Part shown: positions 55,362 to 63,864 of the stretch, one piece after another | How positions within the stretch are numbered: the stretch's first letter is position 1 | Layout: every line of letters begins with the position of its first letter | From: Prauserella halophila | GTDB lineage: Bacteria; Actinomycetota; Actinomycetes; Mycobacteriales; Pseudonocardiaceae | Assembly: GCF_024171895.1 (NCBI RefSeq) | Contig: NZ_JAMTCQ010000008.1 | Span: forward strand, 1,178,001 to 1,242,000 | Length of the DNA stretch: 64,000 bases | Reading direction: 5' to 3' | Program-made: the position numbers and the translations under genes | Notes under the pieces: generated by a model | Databases searched by the model: none | Told to the model about the DNA's origin: nothing | What the model saw: only the letters and a program-made list of their open reading frames with translations

Positions 55362-56509
55362 GCACGCAGGCCCAGCAGACGCTGGCGATCACGGGGTGGA
55401 GCGCCGTGAGCCCGATCGGCATCGGCCCGGACACATTCACCGAGTCCTTCAACACCGGTGCCCGCGGCAACACCGACGTCACCGAGATGTTCGACGACGA
55501 ACCCCTCCCCCGCTCCGACGCGTTCGCGATGCCCGACTTCAAGGCCAAGGACCACCTCGGCCGCAAAGGCACGTCCTTCCTCGACCGGAGCACCGCGCTG
55601 GCGATGGTGGCCTGCGGCGGTGCGCTCGCGGATGCCGAACTCGTGATCGACGAGGACAACGCGGAACGGGTCGGGGTCGCGCTCGGCACCACGGCAGGCA
55701 GCGTCAAGTCGACGAGCGACTACGGCAGGGCGACGTTCGTCGAGGACAAGCCGTACCTGGTGAATCCGCTGATCTTCCCCAACGCGGTGATGAACTGTGC
55801 CGCGGGACAGTCGGCCATCCGGTACCGGCTCAAGGGCGTCAACGCCACGCTCGCGGGCGGCCCCGCGGCCATGCTGTCCGGACTGCGCTACGCGCGCACC
55901 CAGATCGGACTCGACCGCGTGGAGACGCTCGTGGTCGGAGCCACCGAGGAGTTCGGTCCCCAGACCGCGTGGGCGAACGAGTTCGCCATGCGTGCGGGCG
56001 GCGGCGAGCTCTCCGCCGGTGAGGGCGCGGCGATGTTCGTCGTCGAGGACGCCGCACGAGTCCGTGATCAGGGCCGGGTGCCCGACGCAGAGGTACTTGC
56101 CGTCGAGGTCGCCACGCACGTCCCCGACACCGAGAGCGACCTGTCGCCCGATTTCTCGGCATCCCTCGCACGATGCATCGATCGTGCACTGACTCGTGCG
56201 GGAATCACCCCGGACGAGGTGTCCACCGTCGCGTCGGCGGAGAACACCATGCCCGCCACGGACCGTTACGAGGACTCCGCCATCACGTCCACGGTCGGCA
56301 CCGCCGCCCACCGGATCCGGGTCAAGCAGCAGTTGGGTGAGGCCATGTCCGCGTCGGGAGCACTGCAGCTCGCCGCACTGCTCGCGGGCCACCGGAGCGG
56401 CGAGAGCCGCGACGGCGAGGTCTCCCTACTGACCGCACACACCCCCGACGGCGTCGTGGGCGCCGCGGTGCTTCGAGGCTGGAGGGGACGTGCACGCGCC
56501 TCCGAGTGA
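55358..56509 (+). CDS. Chain length factor KS-beta (first)
   Basis: 383-aa ketosynthase homologue without the catalytic residues: the Cys loop reads NATLAGGPAAM, and the two His motifs are replaced (SAENTMPATDR; LGEAMSASGALQL). This is the KS-beta/CLF partner that, with the preceding KS, sets the number of elongations. Confidence 0.92.
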   Translation: MSTQAQQTLAITGWSAVSPIGIGPDTFTESFNTGARGNTDVTEMFDDEPLPRSDAFAMPDFKAKDHLGRKGTSFLDRSTALAMVACGGALADAELVIDEDNAERVGVALGTTAGSVKSTSDYGRATFVEDKPYLVNPLIFPNAVMNCAAGQSAIRYRLKGVNATLAGGPAAMLSGLRYARTQIGLDRVETLVVGATEEFGPQTAWANEFAMRAGGGELSAGEGAAMFVVEDAARVRDQGRVPDAEVLAVEVATHVPDTESDLSPDFSASLARCIDRALTRAGITPDEVSTVASAENTMPATDRYEDSAITSTVGTAAHRIRVKQQLGEAMSASGALQLAALLAGHRSGESRDGEVSLLTAHTPDGVVGAAVLRGWRGRARASE

Positions 56510-57617
56510 GACCGGAACTTCCGCCGCCGTCACCGGTGCGGCGATGACCACGTGCTTCGGTGACACCGACCGCACCGTCGACGCGCTCCTCGCCGGAGAG
56601 AGCGGTGTCGCCCCGCTTCGGGGAATGGACACCGAGGCGATGGGTGTCGTCTACGGCTACCCGATCGCCGACGGCGACGAGTCGCAGAGCCGCGCCTCCG
56701 GCTGGCTGACCGGCGTGATCCGCGACGCGACCGCGGGCCTGGAACTCGACGGCAGGCGGGTCGCCGTCGTCGTGGGCTCGGGCCTGCGGGAGCTCCGGAG
56801 CCTCGAACGGTGGCACCGCGACGGCGCCGCGTTCGGCGTGCGGCAGCTGCACTTCGACGAGGCGGTACGGGCGGCCCTGCCGGGCGTGGCCGAGGTACTC
56901 ACGGTGTCCAACGCCTGCTCGGCGTCCGGATACGCGCTCGCGGTCGGCATGGACCTGCTCTCCGCCGACGAGGCGGACGTCGTCGTGGCCGCGGGCACCG
57001 ACTCGAGGACCGAGAGCATGCTCACCATGATCGGAAAGATCGGCGACGAGCTGACGGCCGCCGTCGAGCCGTTCGACGTCGACAGGACGGGCGTGCTGCT
57101 CGGCGAGGGGGCCGCGGCGGTGGTGATCGAACGTGAGGCCCGCACCCCACTGGGGTGGATCCGCTCCGTCGGCTTGACCTGCGACGCCCACCACGAGACG
57201 GCGCCCGACCAGGCAGGCGTCGTCGGCGCGATGCGGGACGCGCACGAACGGGCGGGTGTCACTCCCGCCGACATCGGACTGGTCGTCGCGCACGGCACCG
57301 GAACGGCGCTGAACGACCCCACCGAGGCAGGCGCGCTCACCGAGACGTTCGGGACGTCCCGCCCGCAGATCACCGCGATCAAGGGCGCCACGGGACACAC
57401 GTCGGGCGGCGCGTCGCTGATGAACACGATCGTCGCACTCACCGCGATGCGCACGGGCACGATCCCCGCCGTCACCGGCCTGCGGACCCCCATCGAACAG
57501 GCGGCCGGGTTGAACCTCGTCGTCGGCGACGCCGCACCGACCACGGCGACACTCGCGCAGGTCGACGCATTCGGATTCGGCGGTGTCAACGCGGTGACCG
57601 TTGTGGAGGTGGCGTGA
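56490..57617 (+). CDS. Beta-ketoacyl synthase (second)
   Basis: 375 aa from GTG at 56490 (GGAGGGG upstream), overlapping the CLF by 20 bp. Catalytic residues are present: Cys143 in SNACSASGYA, HGTGTALNDPTE and GATGHTSGGAS. A second active KS in such clusters may handle priming or a different range of chain lengths; its partner is probably the shortened protein encoded next. Confidence 0.92.
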   Translation: MHAPPSETGTSAAVTGAAMTTCFGDTDRTVDALLAGESGVAPLRGMDTEAMGVVYGYPIADGDESQSRASGWLTGVIRDATAGLELDGRRVAVVVGSGLRELRSLERWHRDGAAFGVRQLHFDEAVRAALPGVAEVLTVSNACSASGYALAVGMDLLSADEADVVVAAGTDSRTESMLTMIGKIGDELTAAVEPFDVDRTGVLLGEGAAAVVIEREARTPLGWIRSVGLTCDAHHETAPDQAGVVGAMRDAHERAGVTPADIGLVVAHGTGTALNDPTEAGALTETFGTSRPQITAIKGATGHTSGGASLMNTIVALTAMRTGTIPAVTGLRTPIEQAAGLNLVVGDAAPTTATLAQVDAFGFGGVNAVTVVEVA

Positions 57618-58435
57618 TGAGCGCACCAGCGTCCGGACAGCTGCCGGTTCCCCCGGTTTCCGTCACGGGTGCGGCCGTGCACCTTCCCGGATTGTCGGCC
57701 GCGGACATTCCCGGCGGACCGGCCGAACCTGCGGTGGCGCCCGCCGAGGCGTACCGGGTACTCGGCCGCAAGGGTCTGCTCGCCAAGGAACCGGCCACAC
57801 GGCTGGCGATGTGCGCCGCGCAGACCGCGCTCGGGCTGGGCATCGGCAAAGTCGCCGGGCCCGTCGCGGGCGCCGAGGGGACGGGCGTCGTGGTCGCCTC
57901 GAACCTGGGCAACGTCGCGACCGTGTGCAACCTGGTCGACACCGTACGCACCGAGGGCAAGGACGGGGTGAGCATCATGGAGGGGCCCAACGCCTCCAGC
58001 AACGTCGTCGCCAGCAGCATCGCGCTGCGCTTCGGCTTCACCGGGCCGAACTTCCTCGTCTCCAGCGGCGCCACGGCCGGGCTCGACGCGGTGCGGCTGG
58101 GCTCACTGCTCGTGCGCGCGGGACGCACCCACCGCTGTGTCGTCGTCGGGGCCGAACCCGACGACGACATCGCCACCGCACTGCGCCCCGGCATCCGCGC
58201 GGCGGCCGCCGCCGTGGTCCTCGAACCCGACGCGGACGGCCCCCGGCTCGGCACGCTCACACGGTCCGCCGACGCACCCACGACCGGGACGGTAACCGGC
58301 CACGCCGGGGAGACCTACGGCGCCGAGGGGGTCGTCGAACTGGCGACCGCAGTCTCCGGGGACGCCGTTCCCGGGTCGGTGAGCTGCGGAGACCACCAGG
58401 ACGGCTACGCGACACTGACCGTGGAGTCACGGTGA
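57617..58435 (+). CDS. Shortened, non-catalytic ketosynthase-like partner (second CLF type)
   Basis: 272 aa, about two thirds of a normal KS. N-terminal thiolase-fold blocks are recognisable (GTGVVVASNLGNVATVCNLV; NASSNVVASSIALRFGFTG), but the Cys loop reads FLVSSGATAGLD with no Cys. The HGTGT block is missing, and the GHxxGA region survives only as GHAGETYGAEGVVEL. The reading frame is clean and translationally coupled (TGATG), so this looks like a designed short CLF, comparable to the truncated KS-like proteins of aryl polyene clusters, not decay. Confidence 0.82.
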   Translation: MSAPASGQLPVPPVSVTGAAVHLPGLSAADIPGGPAEPAVAPAEAYRVLGRKGLLAKEPATRLAMCAAQTALGLGIGKVAGPVAGAEGTGVVVASNLGNVATVCNLVDTVRTEGKDGVSIMEGPNASSNVVASSIALRFGFTGPNFLVSSGATAGLDAVRLGSLLVRAGRTHRCVVVGAEPDDDIATALRPGIRAAAAAVVLEPDADGPRLGTLTRSADAPTTGTVTGHAGETYGAEGVVELATAVSGDAVPGSVSCGDHQDGYATLTVESR

Positions 58436-59229
58436 CCGAGTGGCACAGGATCGCCGAACGGGACGGGGTCGGCGCGTGGGCGATGGGCACCGGTCCGACC
58501 GTGCTCACCGCACACGGCATCGAGGACAGCTGGCGCATCTGGACACCGATCGCCGAGCGCCTCGCCCGTGATTACCGGGTGGTCGCCCTCGATCTTCCGT
58601 GGCGGCCCGGCAACGACTACCGCTGGGCCGGCGACGGCACGCCGGGCGAATGGCTGGGCCATGCCGTCGACGTCGCGCTGGAGGCGGTCGGCGACCGGCA
58701 GCACCGGTTGCTGAGTCATTCGTTCGGTGCCACCGCGACGTTCGAACTCCTTGCCCACGGCCACCGTCCGACCAGCATCGTCCTGCTCGCCCCGTGCTAC
58801 CGCGCCCCGCACACTCCGGTCGAGAGCCTGCGGGAACCGTGCAGGGAAGCACTGCGCGCCACCATCCGCACCGGCCTCCGTGTCGGGCTCGAAGGACGCT
58901 CCGTCGACCCCGACGTGTTCACCATCATGCAGCAGGGGCTGGAGGACCGGCTGATGCCACAGGTCTTCCCGGTGTTCTTCGACTTCTTCACGAGAACCGG
59001 CTACCTTGATCTGTCCGATGTGGACGTTCCCACACTCGTGGTCGCGGGAACCCACGACATCGCGTTGACGCGTGAACGCGCGGACGCGCTCGCCGAGCAG
59101 ATGCCGCACACCACGGTGTCGATGTACGACCACTACACCCACTTCTGCCATCAGGAACAGCCCGCAGGCATCGCCGCCGAAGCGGCGGAGTTCCTGGCAC
59201 GTCACGCACCGACCGGAGGACACGCATGA
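58432..59229 (+). CDS. Alpha/beta hydrolase
   Basis: 265 aa from GTG, overlapping the preceding stop. Nucleophile Ser97 in LLSHSFGATATFEL, acid Asp in VVAGTHDIALT, His in the DHYTHFCHQEQ segment; an alpha-helical cap lies in between. It could act as a type II thioesterase clearing stalled chains, or as the enzyme handing the acyl chain over; substrate not determinable. Confidence 0.87.
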   Translation: MTEWHRIAERDGVGAWAMGTGPTVLTAHGIEDSWRIWTPIAERLARDYRVVALDLPWRPGNDYRWAGDGTPGEWLGHAVDVALEAVGDRQHRLLSHSFGATATFELLAHGHRPTSIVLLAPCYRAPHTPVESLREPCREALRATIRTGLRVGLEGRSVDPDVFTIMQQGLEDRLMPQVFPVFFDFFTRTGYLDLSDVDVPTLVVAGTHDIALTRERADALAEQMPHTTVSMYDHYTHFCHQEQPAGIAAEAAEFLARHAPTGGHA

Positions 59230-60179
59230 CCACCATCACCGACACCGAGGCGACCACGCTGGAGGCGACACCCTCCTACGAGGGCGCGAACATCCGCACC
59301 TGGATCGGGTTCAAGCACTTCATGTACCTGGTCGAGGCGGCCGTTCTCGAACATTTCCGGGACAACGAGCTCGGGGCGCGCGAGCTGTATCACCGCCACG
59401 GTGTCGGGCTGGAGATCGTCGACTCGTCGGTGCAGCTGCCGCACGTACTGGAGGTCGACGACGACCTCGAGGTCGTCGTCGAGCCCGCGACGCGGCAGAA
59501 GCCGGGTCACGGCGCGGCGTTCACCGCGCGCATCCTGATCCGCAAGTCCGACGACAAGGTATTGGCTCTCAAAGGAAAGGTGCGCGTGGCGCTGATCGCG
59601 GAGAAGGATGCGCCCGCCTCCGAACCGGCTCCCTCGGCGGTCTCCGGACTCGTCCTGGACGAGGTCGCCGCACTCGCCGACGCGGACGAGACCGCACTTC
59701 CCATCTCCGACGGGCAGGACGCCGCCGATGTCCTGGCACCGCAGGGCTCGGGTGCCTACCTGTGGTCGTGGCGGGCACCGTACTTCTACTGCCACTACTC
59801 GGATCGCGTGCAGCACTCCGCCTACGTGCGGGCGATGGAGGAGGTCGTGGACCACTTCCTGCACGACCGCGGACTCGGCGTCGGCAAGATGCTGGAGGAA
59901 CGCGCCTGGATCCCGGTGGTCTCACGCGCACGGGTCCGGCTGACGGCGGACGCGCACATGGAAGAGATCGTGCACACCGTGTTCACGGTGCAGGACTTCA
60001 TCAAGGACATGTCCTACACCGCCACCTTCGACTGCTACGTACGACGGGGTGACCGGCTGGTCCGCACCGCAACCGGAACGATCATGCACGGGTACGCCAT
60101 CAGCCGCGGCGAGAAGGCCGGCACCGTCGCCCTGCTCGACGAGGACACCAAGAAGGCGCTGACGGGAGACCGGGCATGA
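59226..60179 (+). CDS. Tandem hot-dog (4HBT thioesterase-like) protein
   Basis: 317 aa with two hot-dog halves: WIGFKHFMYLVEAAVLEHF and later PYFYCHYSDRVQHSAYVRAM each resemble the entry helix of acyl-CoA thioesterases of the FadM/4HBT type. The second half has the polar residues (Asp, His) expected near the active site. May hydrolyse or transfer the acyl-ACP product, or serve as a dehydratase/isomerase-like hot-dog; overlaps both neighbours by 4 bp. Confidence 0.75.
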   Translation: MTTITDTEATTLEATPSYEGANIRTWIGFKHFMYLVEAAVLEHFRDNELGARELYHRHGVGLEIVDSSVQLPHVLEVDDDLEVVVEPATRQKPGHGAAFTARILIRKSDDKVLALKGKVRVALIAEKDAPASEPAPSAVSGLVLDEVAALADADETALPISDGQDAADVLAPQGSGAYLWSWRAPYFYCHYSDRVQHSAYVRAMEEVVDHFLHDRGLGVGKMLEERAWIPVVSRARVRLTADAHMEEIVHTVFTVQDFIKDMSYTATFDCYVRRGDRLVRTATGTIMHGYAISRGEKAGTVALLDEDTKKALTGDRA

Positions 60180-60907
60180 GCACGCCGAAACGCAAACCCC
60201 GCCTGTACTTCTCGCTGCGCAGTCCGTTCAGCTGGATGGCCGTTCGACAGCTCGAGCAGCGGGTGCCGAACGCCGACGAGAAGATCGACTACATTCCGTT
60301 CTTCGAACCGGACGAGGAATCGGCACGCGCACTGGCGCAGCGGGGCGGTGAGTTCCACTACGTCCACATGAGCAAGGCCAAGCACCTGTACATCCTCAAC
60401 GACACCAAGCGGCTCGCCGCCAAGTTCGGCTATCGGATGCAGTGGCCGGTGGACGACGACCCGTGGTGGGAGCTGCCGCACCTGGCCTGGATCAAGGCCA
60501 GGGAAATGGGTGTGCACCGGGAGTTCTACCGTGCGGTGACCGCGGCGCGGTGGGAACGCGGCGAGAACATCTGCGACACCGAGAATCTGCGCGCGATCCT
60601 CGTCGAGGCCGACCTTCCCACGGATCCGCTGCTCGAGACTCCGTCCGATCCCGACATCCGTGCCGCCGGCGTGGACGCGCTGATGAAGGTCTACGACGAC
60701 GACGTCTTCGGTGTGCCGTACTTCCGCTGGGGCTCGCAGAAGTTCTGGGGCCTTGATCGCCTCGACGACTTCCTCGCCGTGTTCGAGCCGGCGCTCGACC
60801 AGGGCCTGCCCGCGGGACCTTCCGAGGACCCGTTGGCGGATGTGCCGTCAGCAGTCACCGCGGCCGTCGGAGCCTTCGATCACGACACCGCGGGCGGCTG
60901 CGGCTGA
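60176..60907 (+). CDS. DsbA-fold isomerase (2-hydroxychromene-2-carboxylate isomerase type)
   Basis: 243 aa; thioredoxin-like fold opening RLYFSLRSPFSWMAVRQLEQ, with Ser16 where glutathione-dependent isomerases carry a serine, and VFGVPYFRWGSQKFWGLDRL near the C-terminus. In cinnamoyl-lipid peptide clusters (skyllamycin type) a gene of this family is a hallmark and is thought to isomerise a double bond of the polyene so that the benzene ring can form by electrocyclisation. I assign that role by analogy. Confidence 0.88.
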   Translation: MSTPKRKPRLYFSLRSPFSWMAVRQLEQRVPNADEKIDYIPFFEPDEESARALAQRGGEFHYVHMSKAKHLYILNDTKRLAAKFGYRMQWPVDDDPWWELPHLAWIKAREMGVHREFYRAVTAARWERGENICDTENLRAILVEADLPTDPLLETPSDPDIRAAGVDALMKVYDDDVFGVPYFRWGSQKFWGLDRLDDFLAVFEPALDQGLPAGPSEDPLADVPSAVTAAVGAFDHDTAGGCG

Positions 60908-60926
60908 GCCCGGGATCGGAGAGTTG

Positions 60927-61376
60927 ATGTCCGAAGTGAGCCGGAGACGGCCGCTCGTGCTCGTGTCCAGTGTCTCGTCCGATTCGCACACCTGGAACCT
61001 GGTGTTTCTGCAACTGCTGCTGGAGGAGACGGGGCACGAGGTCGTGAACCTGGGTGCCTGTGTGCCCGACGAACTGCTGGTGTCCGAGTGCGCGGCCCAT
61101 CGGCCCGACGCGGTGGTCATCAGCACCGTCAACGGGCACGGACACGTCGACGGGCAGCGGCTCATCGACCGGGTCCGTGCCGACGAGCGACTGTCGGACC
61201 TGCCGGTGGTCATCGGCGGGAAATTGGGGGTGGGCGACGAGGACGACACCGCACTCGCCGCAGGCCTCGTGCAGCGCGGCTTCAACGCCGTGTTCGCCGA
61301 CAACGCCGACCCCGCGAGCTTCGTGCGGTATCTCGAATCCGTCGCCCCGCCGAGACTGGTACGGGACGCCGGATGA
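60927..61376 (+). CDS. Glutamate mutase (methylaspartate mutase) small subunit
   Basis: 149 aa, cobalamin-binding domain. The B12 ligand His21 lies in SSDSHTWNL, a variant of DxHxxG with Asn in the last place; VVISTVNGHGHVDG and PVVIGGKLGVG are further B12-fold motifs. With the large subunit it rearranges L-glutamate to (2S,3S)-3-methylaspartate. The ATG at 60927 lies 19 bp after the isomerase stop; the stop overlaps the next ATG. Confidence 0.92.
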   Translation: MSEVSRRRPLVLVSSVSSDSHTWNLVFLQLLLEETGHEVVNLGACVPDELLVSECAAHRPDAVVISTVNGHGHVDGQRLIDRVRADERLSDLPVVIGGKLGVGDEDDTALAAGLVQRGFNAVFADNADPASFVRYLESVAPPRLVRDAG

Positions 61377-62713
61377 GTCGTGACCCCGCCCCGGTGCAGT
61401 GCCGCGACACCGCACCGGTACCCGAGCCGAACGGCTCGTTCGCCGCCGTCGTACGCGATGCGGCGGACACCGGCGAACTGGTCGTCCAGCCGCGGATGGG
61501 CTTCTCCGCACCCGAGCGGATGCGGGCCGGACTGTCGGCCACCCGGGATGCGGACGCGGCGACGGTCGGCACGATCACCCTGGACAGTTACACCCGCGTC
61601 GGGGATTTCGCCGCGCTCCGCCGTGCCGATGCCGACGGGACCGACCTCAACGGCTACCCGCTCGTCACCGCGGACAAGACGGTCACCACGACGATGCTGG
61701 ACGACGTCCGCACCGCCCGGTTCCCCGTTCAAGTGCGGCACGGCAGTGCCCGTCCCGGGCCGATCGTCGACACGCTCATCGAGCTCGGCATCGACGCCAC
61801 GGAAGGCGGTCCGGTGTCGTACTGTCTGCCTTACGGACGGGTGCCGCTGCGCGAATCGGTCGGCGCTTGGGCCTCGGCGACCGCACGGTTCGCCACCGTC
61901 GGACCACGCGCGCATGTCGAGACCTTCGGCGGCTGCATGCTCGGCCAGCTCTGCCCGCCCGCACTACTGATCGCGGTCTCGGTGCTGGAAGGCATGTTCT
62001 TCGCCCAGCACGGGATCCGCTCGGTGTCGCTGTCGCTGACCCAGCAGACCAGCATGCACCAGGACCTCGAGGCCCTGCACGCTCTGCGCGCGATCGCCGA
62101 TCGTCATCTCACCGGGCTCGACCGCCACATCGTGGTGTACGCGTACATGGGTGTGTATCCGCGATCGGCATCCGGAGCGGTCACCCTGCTCACCGACTCC
62201 GCGAGGCTGGCGGTCCTCGGCGGAGCGGAACGGCTGATCGTGAAGACCGCGGCCGAGGCGTTCCGGATCCCCACGATCGAGGAGAACGTCATTGCGCTGG
62301 AGCAGGCGGCGGCGACCGCCCGGCACGACGTCCCCGACGGCGAGGCAGTACCGGACACCGGGATCCGCGCCGATGCGGACACGCTCATCGAGGCCGTGCT
62401 GGCGTTGGACGACGACATCGGCGCGGCACTGGTCAAGGCCTTCGAACTGGGGCTGCTCGACGTTCCGTACTGCCTGCACACCGACAACGCGGGCCGAACC
62501 CGCAGCTACGTCGACGAGAGCGGTCGCGTGTGCTGGTCGGACGTGGGCTCGTTGCCCGTCCGTCCCGGTGCCGATCTCCGGCCGCGACACGTCGGCAGTG
62601 CGGAGCTGCTCGGCGCGCTGAACCACGTCCGCCACCGCTACGACGCGGCCGAACCCGAGGAGACCTATGACCTACCGGCTGGAACAGCTGCTCCCCGATC
62701 ACGACCGGCGTGA
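61373..62713 (+). CDS. Glutamate mutase (methylaspartate mutase) large subunit
   Basis: 446 aa, TIM-barrel epsilon subunit, slightly shorter than the clostridial enzyme (about 480 aa). Recognisable blocks include VQVRHGSARPGPIVDTLIE, GGPVSYCLPYGRVPLRES and LTQQTSMHQDLEALHALRAI. It provides 3-methylaspartate for the Asp-type module 6 (code DLTKLGMVNK). Overlaps the small-subunit gene by 4 bp; its 3' end overlaps the next gene by 47 bp. Confidence 0.93.
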   Translation: MSRDPAPVQCRDTAPVPEPNGSFAAVVRDAADTGELVVQPRMGFSAPERMRAGLSATRDADAATVGTITLDSYTRVGDFAALRRADADGTDLNGYPLVTADKTVTTTMLDDVRTARFPVQVRHGSARPGPIVDTLIELGIDATEGGPVSYCLPYGRVPLRESVGAWASATARFATVGPRAHVETFGGCMLGQLCPPALLIAVSVLEGMFFAQHGIRSVSLSLTQQTSMHQDLEALHALRAIADRHLTGLDRHIVVYAYMGVYPRSASGAVTLLTDSARLAVLGGAERLIVKTAAEAFRIPTIEENVIALEQAAATARHDVPDGEAVPDTGIRADADTLIEAVLALDDDIGAALVKAFELGLLDVPYCLHTDNAGRTRSYVDESGRVCWSDVGSLPVRPGADLRPRHVGSAELLGALNHVRHRYDAAEPEETYDLPAGTAAPRSRPA

Positions 62714-63233
62714 ATACCACGAGACGCGCGTTCCGGGCCCGCCGGAGATCGCGTGGGCCGCGCTGACCGACCTGCGCGTGCGGGACCTTCCCCTCAGCAC
62801 CCTGCTCAGCAGACTGCGGGGCGGGCCGAAGGCGTGGTTCGCCCCGTTCGACGGCGGTGACGGGCGCGCGCTCGACAACGTGCCGCCGCGCGAGCTCTGC
62901 GCCGACCCGCCGAGGGAACTGATCCTGGGTGACATCGCCGACTACACCGGCAGTGGCCCGACCCGACCGGACGTGCCCCGCGGAGACCTGGAGAGTTTTC
63001 TCAGGTTCGACGAGCCAGGATGGACCAAGGTCGCGATGAACTTCAGGTTCGCCGCCGACGGCCGGGAAACCCGGCTGTCCACGGAAACCAGGGTGCTGGC
63101 GACCGACGAGGGCGCACGGAAGGCGTTCGCGAAGTACTGGCTGCTCGTGCGCGCGGGAAGTGGACTGATCCGGCGCGACATCCTGTCCGCGGTCCGCTCG
63201 GCTGCGGCGGAGAGAACACGGCCCGGAATCTGA
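62667..63233 (+). CDS. SRPBCC-type hypothetical protein
   Basis: 188 aa resembling SRPBCC/START-like proteins (RVPGPPEIAWAALTDLRVRD; DGRETRLSTETRVLATDE) with a helical C-terminus. GAGGAGA lies just before the ATG, inside the last 47 bp of the mutase gene, so it is co-translated with it. SRPBCC folds include polyketide cyclases but also many lipid- or ligand-binding proteins; no function is assigned. Confidence 0.7.
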   Translation: MTYRLEQLLPDHDRREYHETRVPGPPEIAWAALTDLRVRDLPLSTLLSRLRGGPKAWFAPFDGGDGRALDNVPPRELCADPPRELILGDIADYTGSGPTRPDVPRGDLESFLRFDEPGWTKVAMNFRFAADGRETRLSTETRVLATDEGARKAFAKYWLLVRAGSGLIRRDILSAVRSAAAERTRPGI

Positions 63234-63261
63234 CCGGACGAACGAACGGAAGCGGGGAACA

Positions 63262-63780
63262 ATGACGAGCATGACCGAGCCGGCCGCGCGACCCGAACGT
63301 GGCCGGCCCGTGTGGGCCGCCTACGCCTCGGCGGTCTGGGGTGGTCTCTTCGCCGCGATCAGCCTCTACTGGGCCCTCGGCGGCCTCATCGGGATCGAGA
63401 CCGTGGGCGGCGAGATCGAGAAGATGGCCCGCGCCGGTGAAGCGGGCCTGCTCGCGTGGGGCGCGACGATCGTCAAGACCGCCGGCGTGGTCTACTCCCT
63501 CGCTCTGGTGCAGCGCTGGGGGCGGATTTTCCCGCGCATGCTGATGCTGGCGAGCGGATGGGCCGCCACCGTGCTGCTGCTCGGCTACGGGGGCGTGACG
63601 GTCGGTACCGAACTGCTCGTCGCCACCGGCGTGCTGGACGCCCCCGCCGCGATCGACTGGTACGCCTTCTACTGGCACCTCGCACTGTGGGATCCGTGGT
63701 TCGTGCTCTGGGGAATCCTGTTGGGGATCGCCGTGGTTCATTACCAGCGCGCAACGCGACGCCCCGGAACCGCACGGTGA
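63262..63780 (+). CDS. DUF3995-like membrane protein
   Basis: 172 aa with four hydrophobic helices (AAYASAVWGGLFAAISLYWA; AWGATIVKTAGVVYSLALV; LMLASGWAATVLLLGYGG; WFVLWGILLGIAVVHY). Matches the general layout of DUF3995 proteins; function unknown. Starts 28 bp after the SRPBCC gene, but is a common housekeeping type and may lie outside the cluster. Confidence 0.75.
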   Translation: MTSMTEPAARPERGRPVWAAYASAVWGGLFAAISLYWALGGLIGIETVGGEIEKMARAGEAGLLAWGATIVKTAGVVYSLALVQRWGRIFPRMLMLASGWAATVLLLGYGGVTVGTELLVATGVLDAPAAIDWYAFYWHLALWDPWFVLWGILLGIAVVHYQRATRRPGTAR

Positions 63781-63864
63781 CACTCCGCGGGCGCGGACTG
63801 TGACTTGTGCCCGAGATGTCAGGTCCGGCCGCGGAGCCGGCACCGTATCGGCGATACTCCTGCG

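Noticed and set aside
52096-57617. Primary fatty acid synthase genes (FabG, FabZ, ACP, FabF)
   Set aside because: There are two KS genes with non-catalytic partners, paired dehydratases and a hallmark isomerase, no enoyl reductase or malonyltransferase, and tight linkage to the NRPS.
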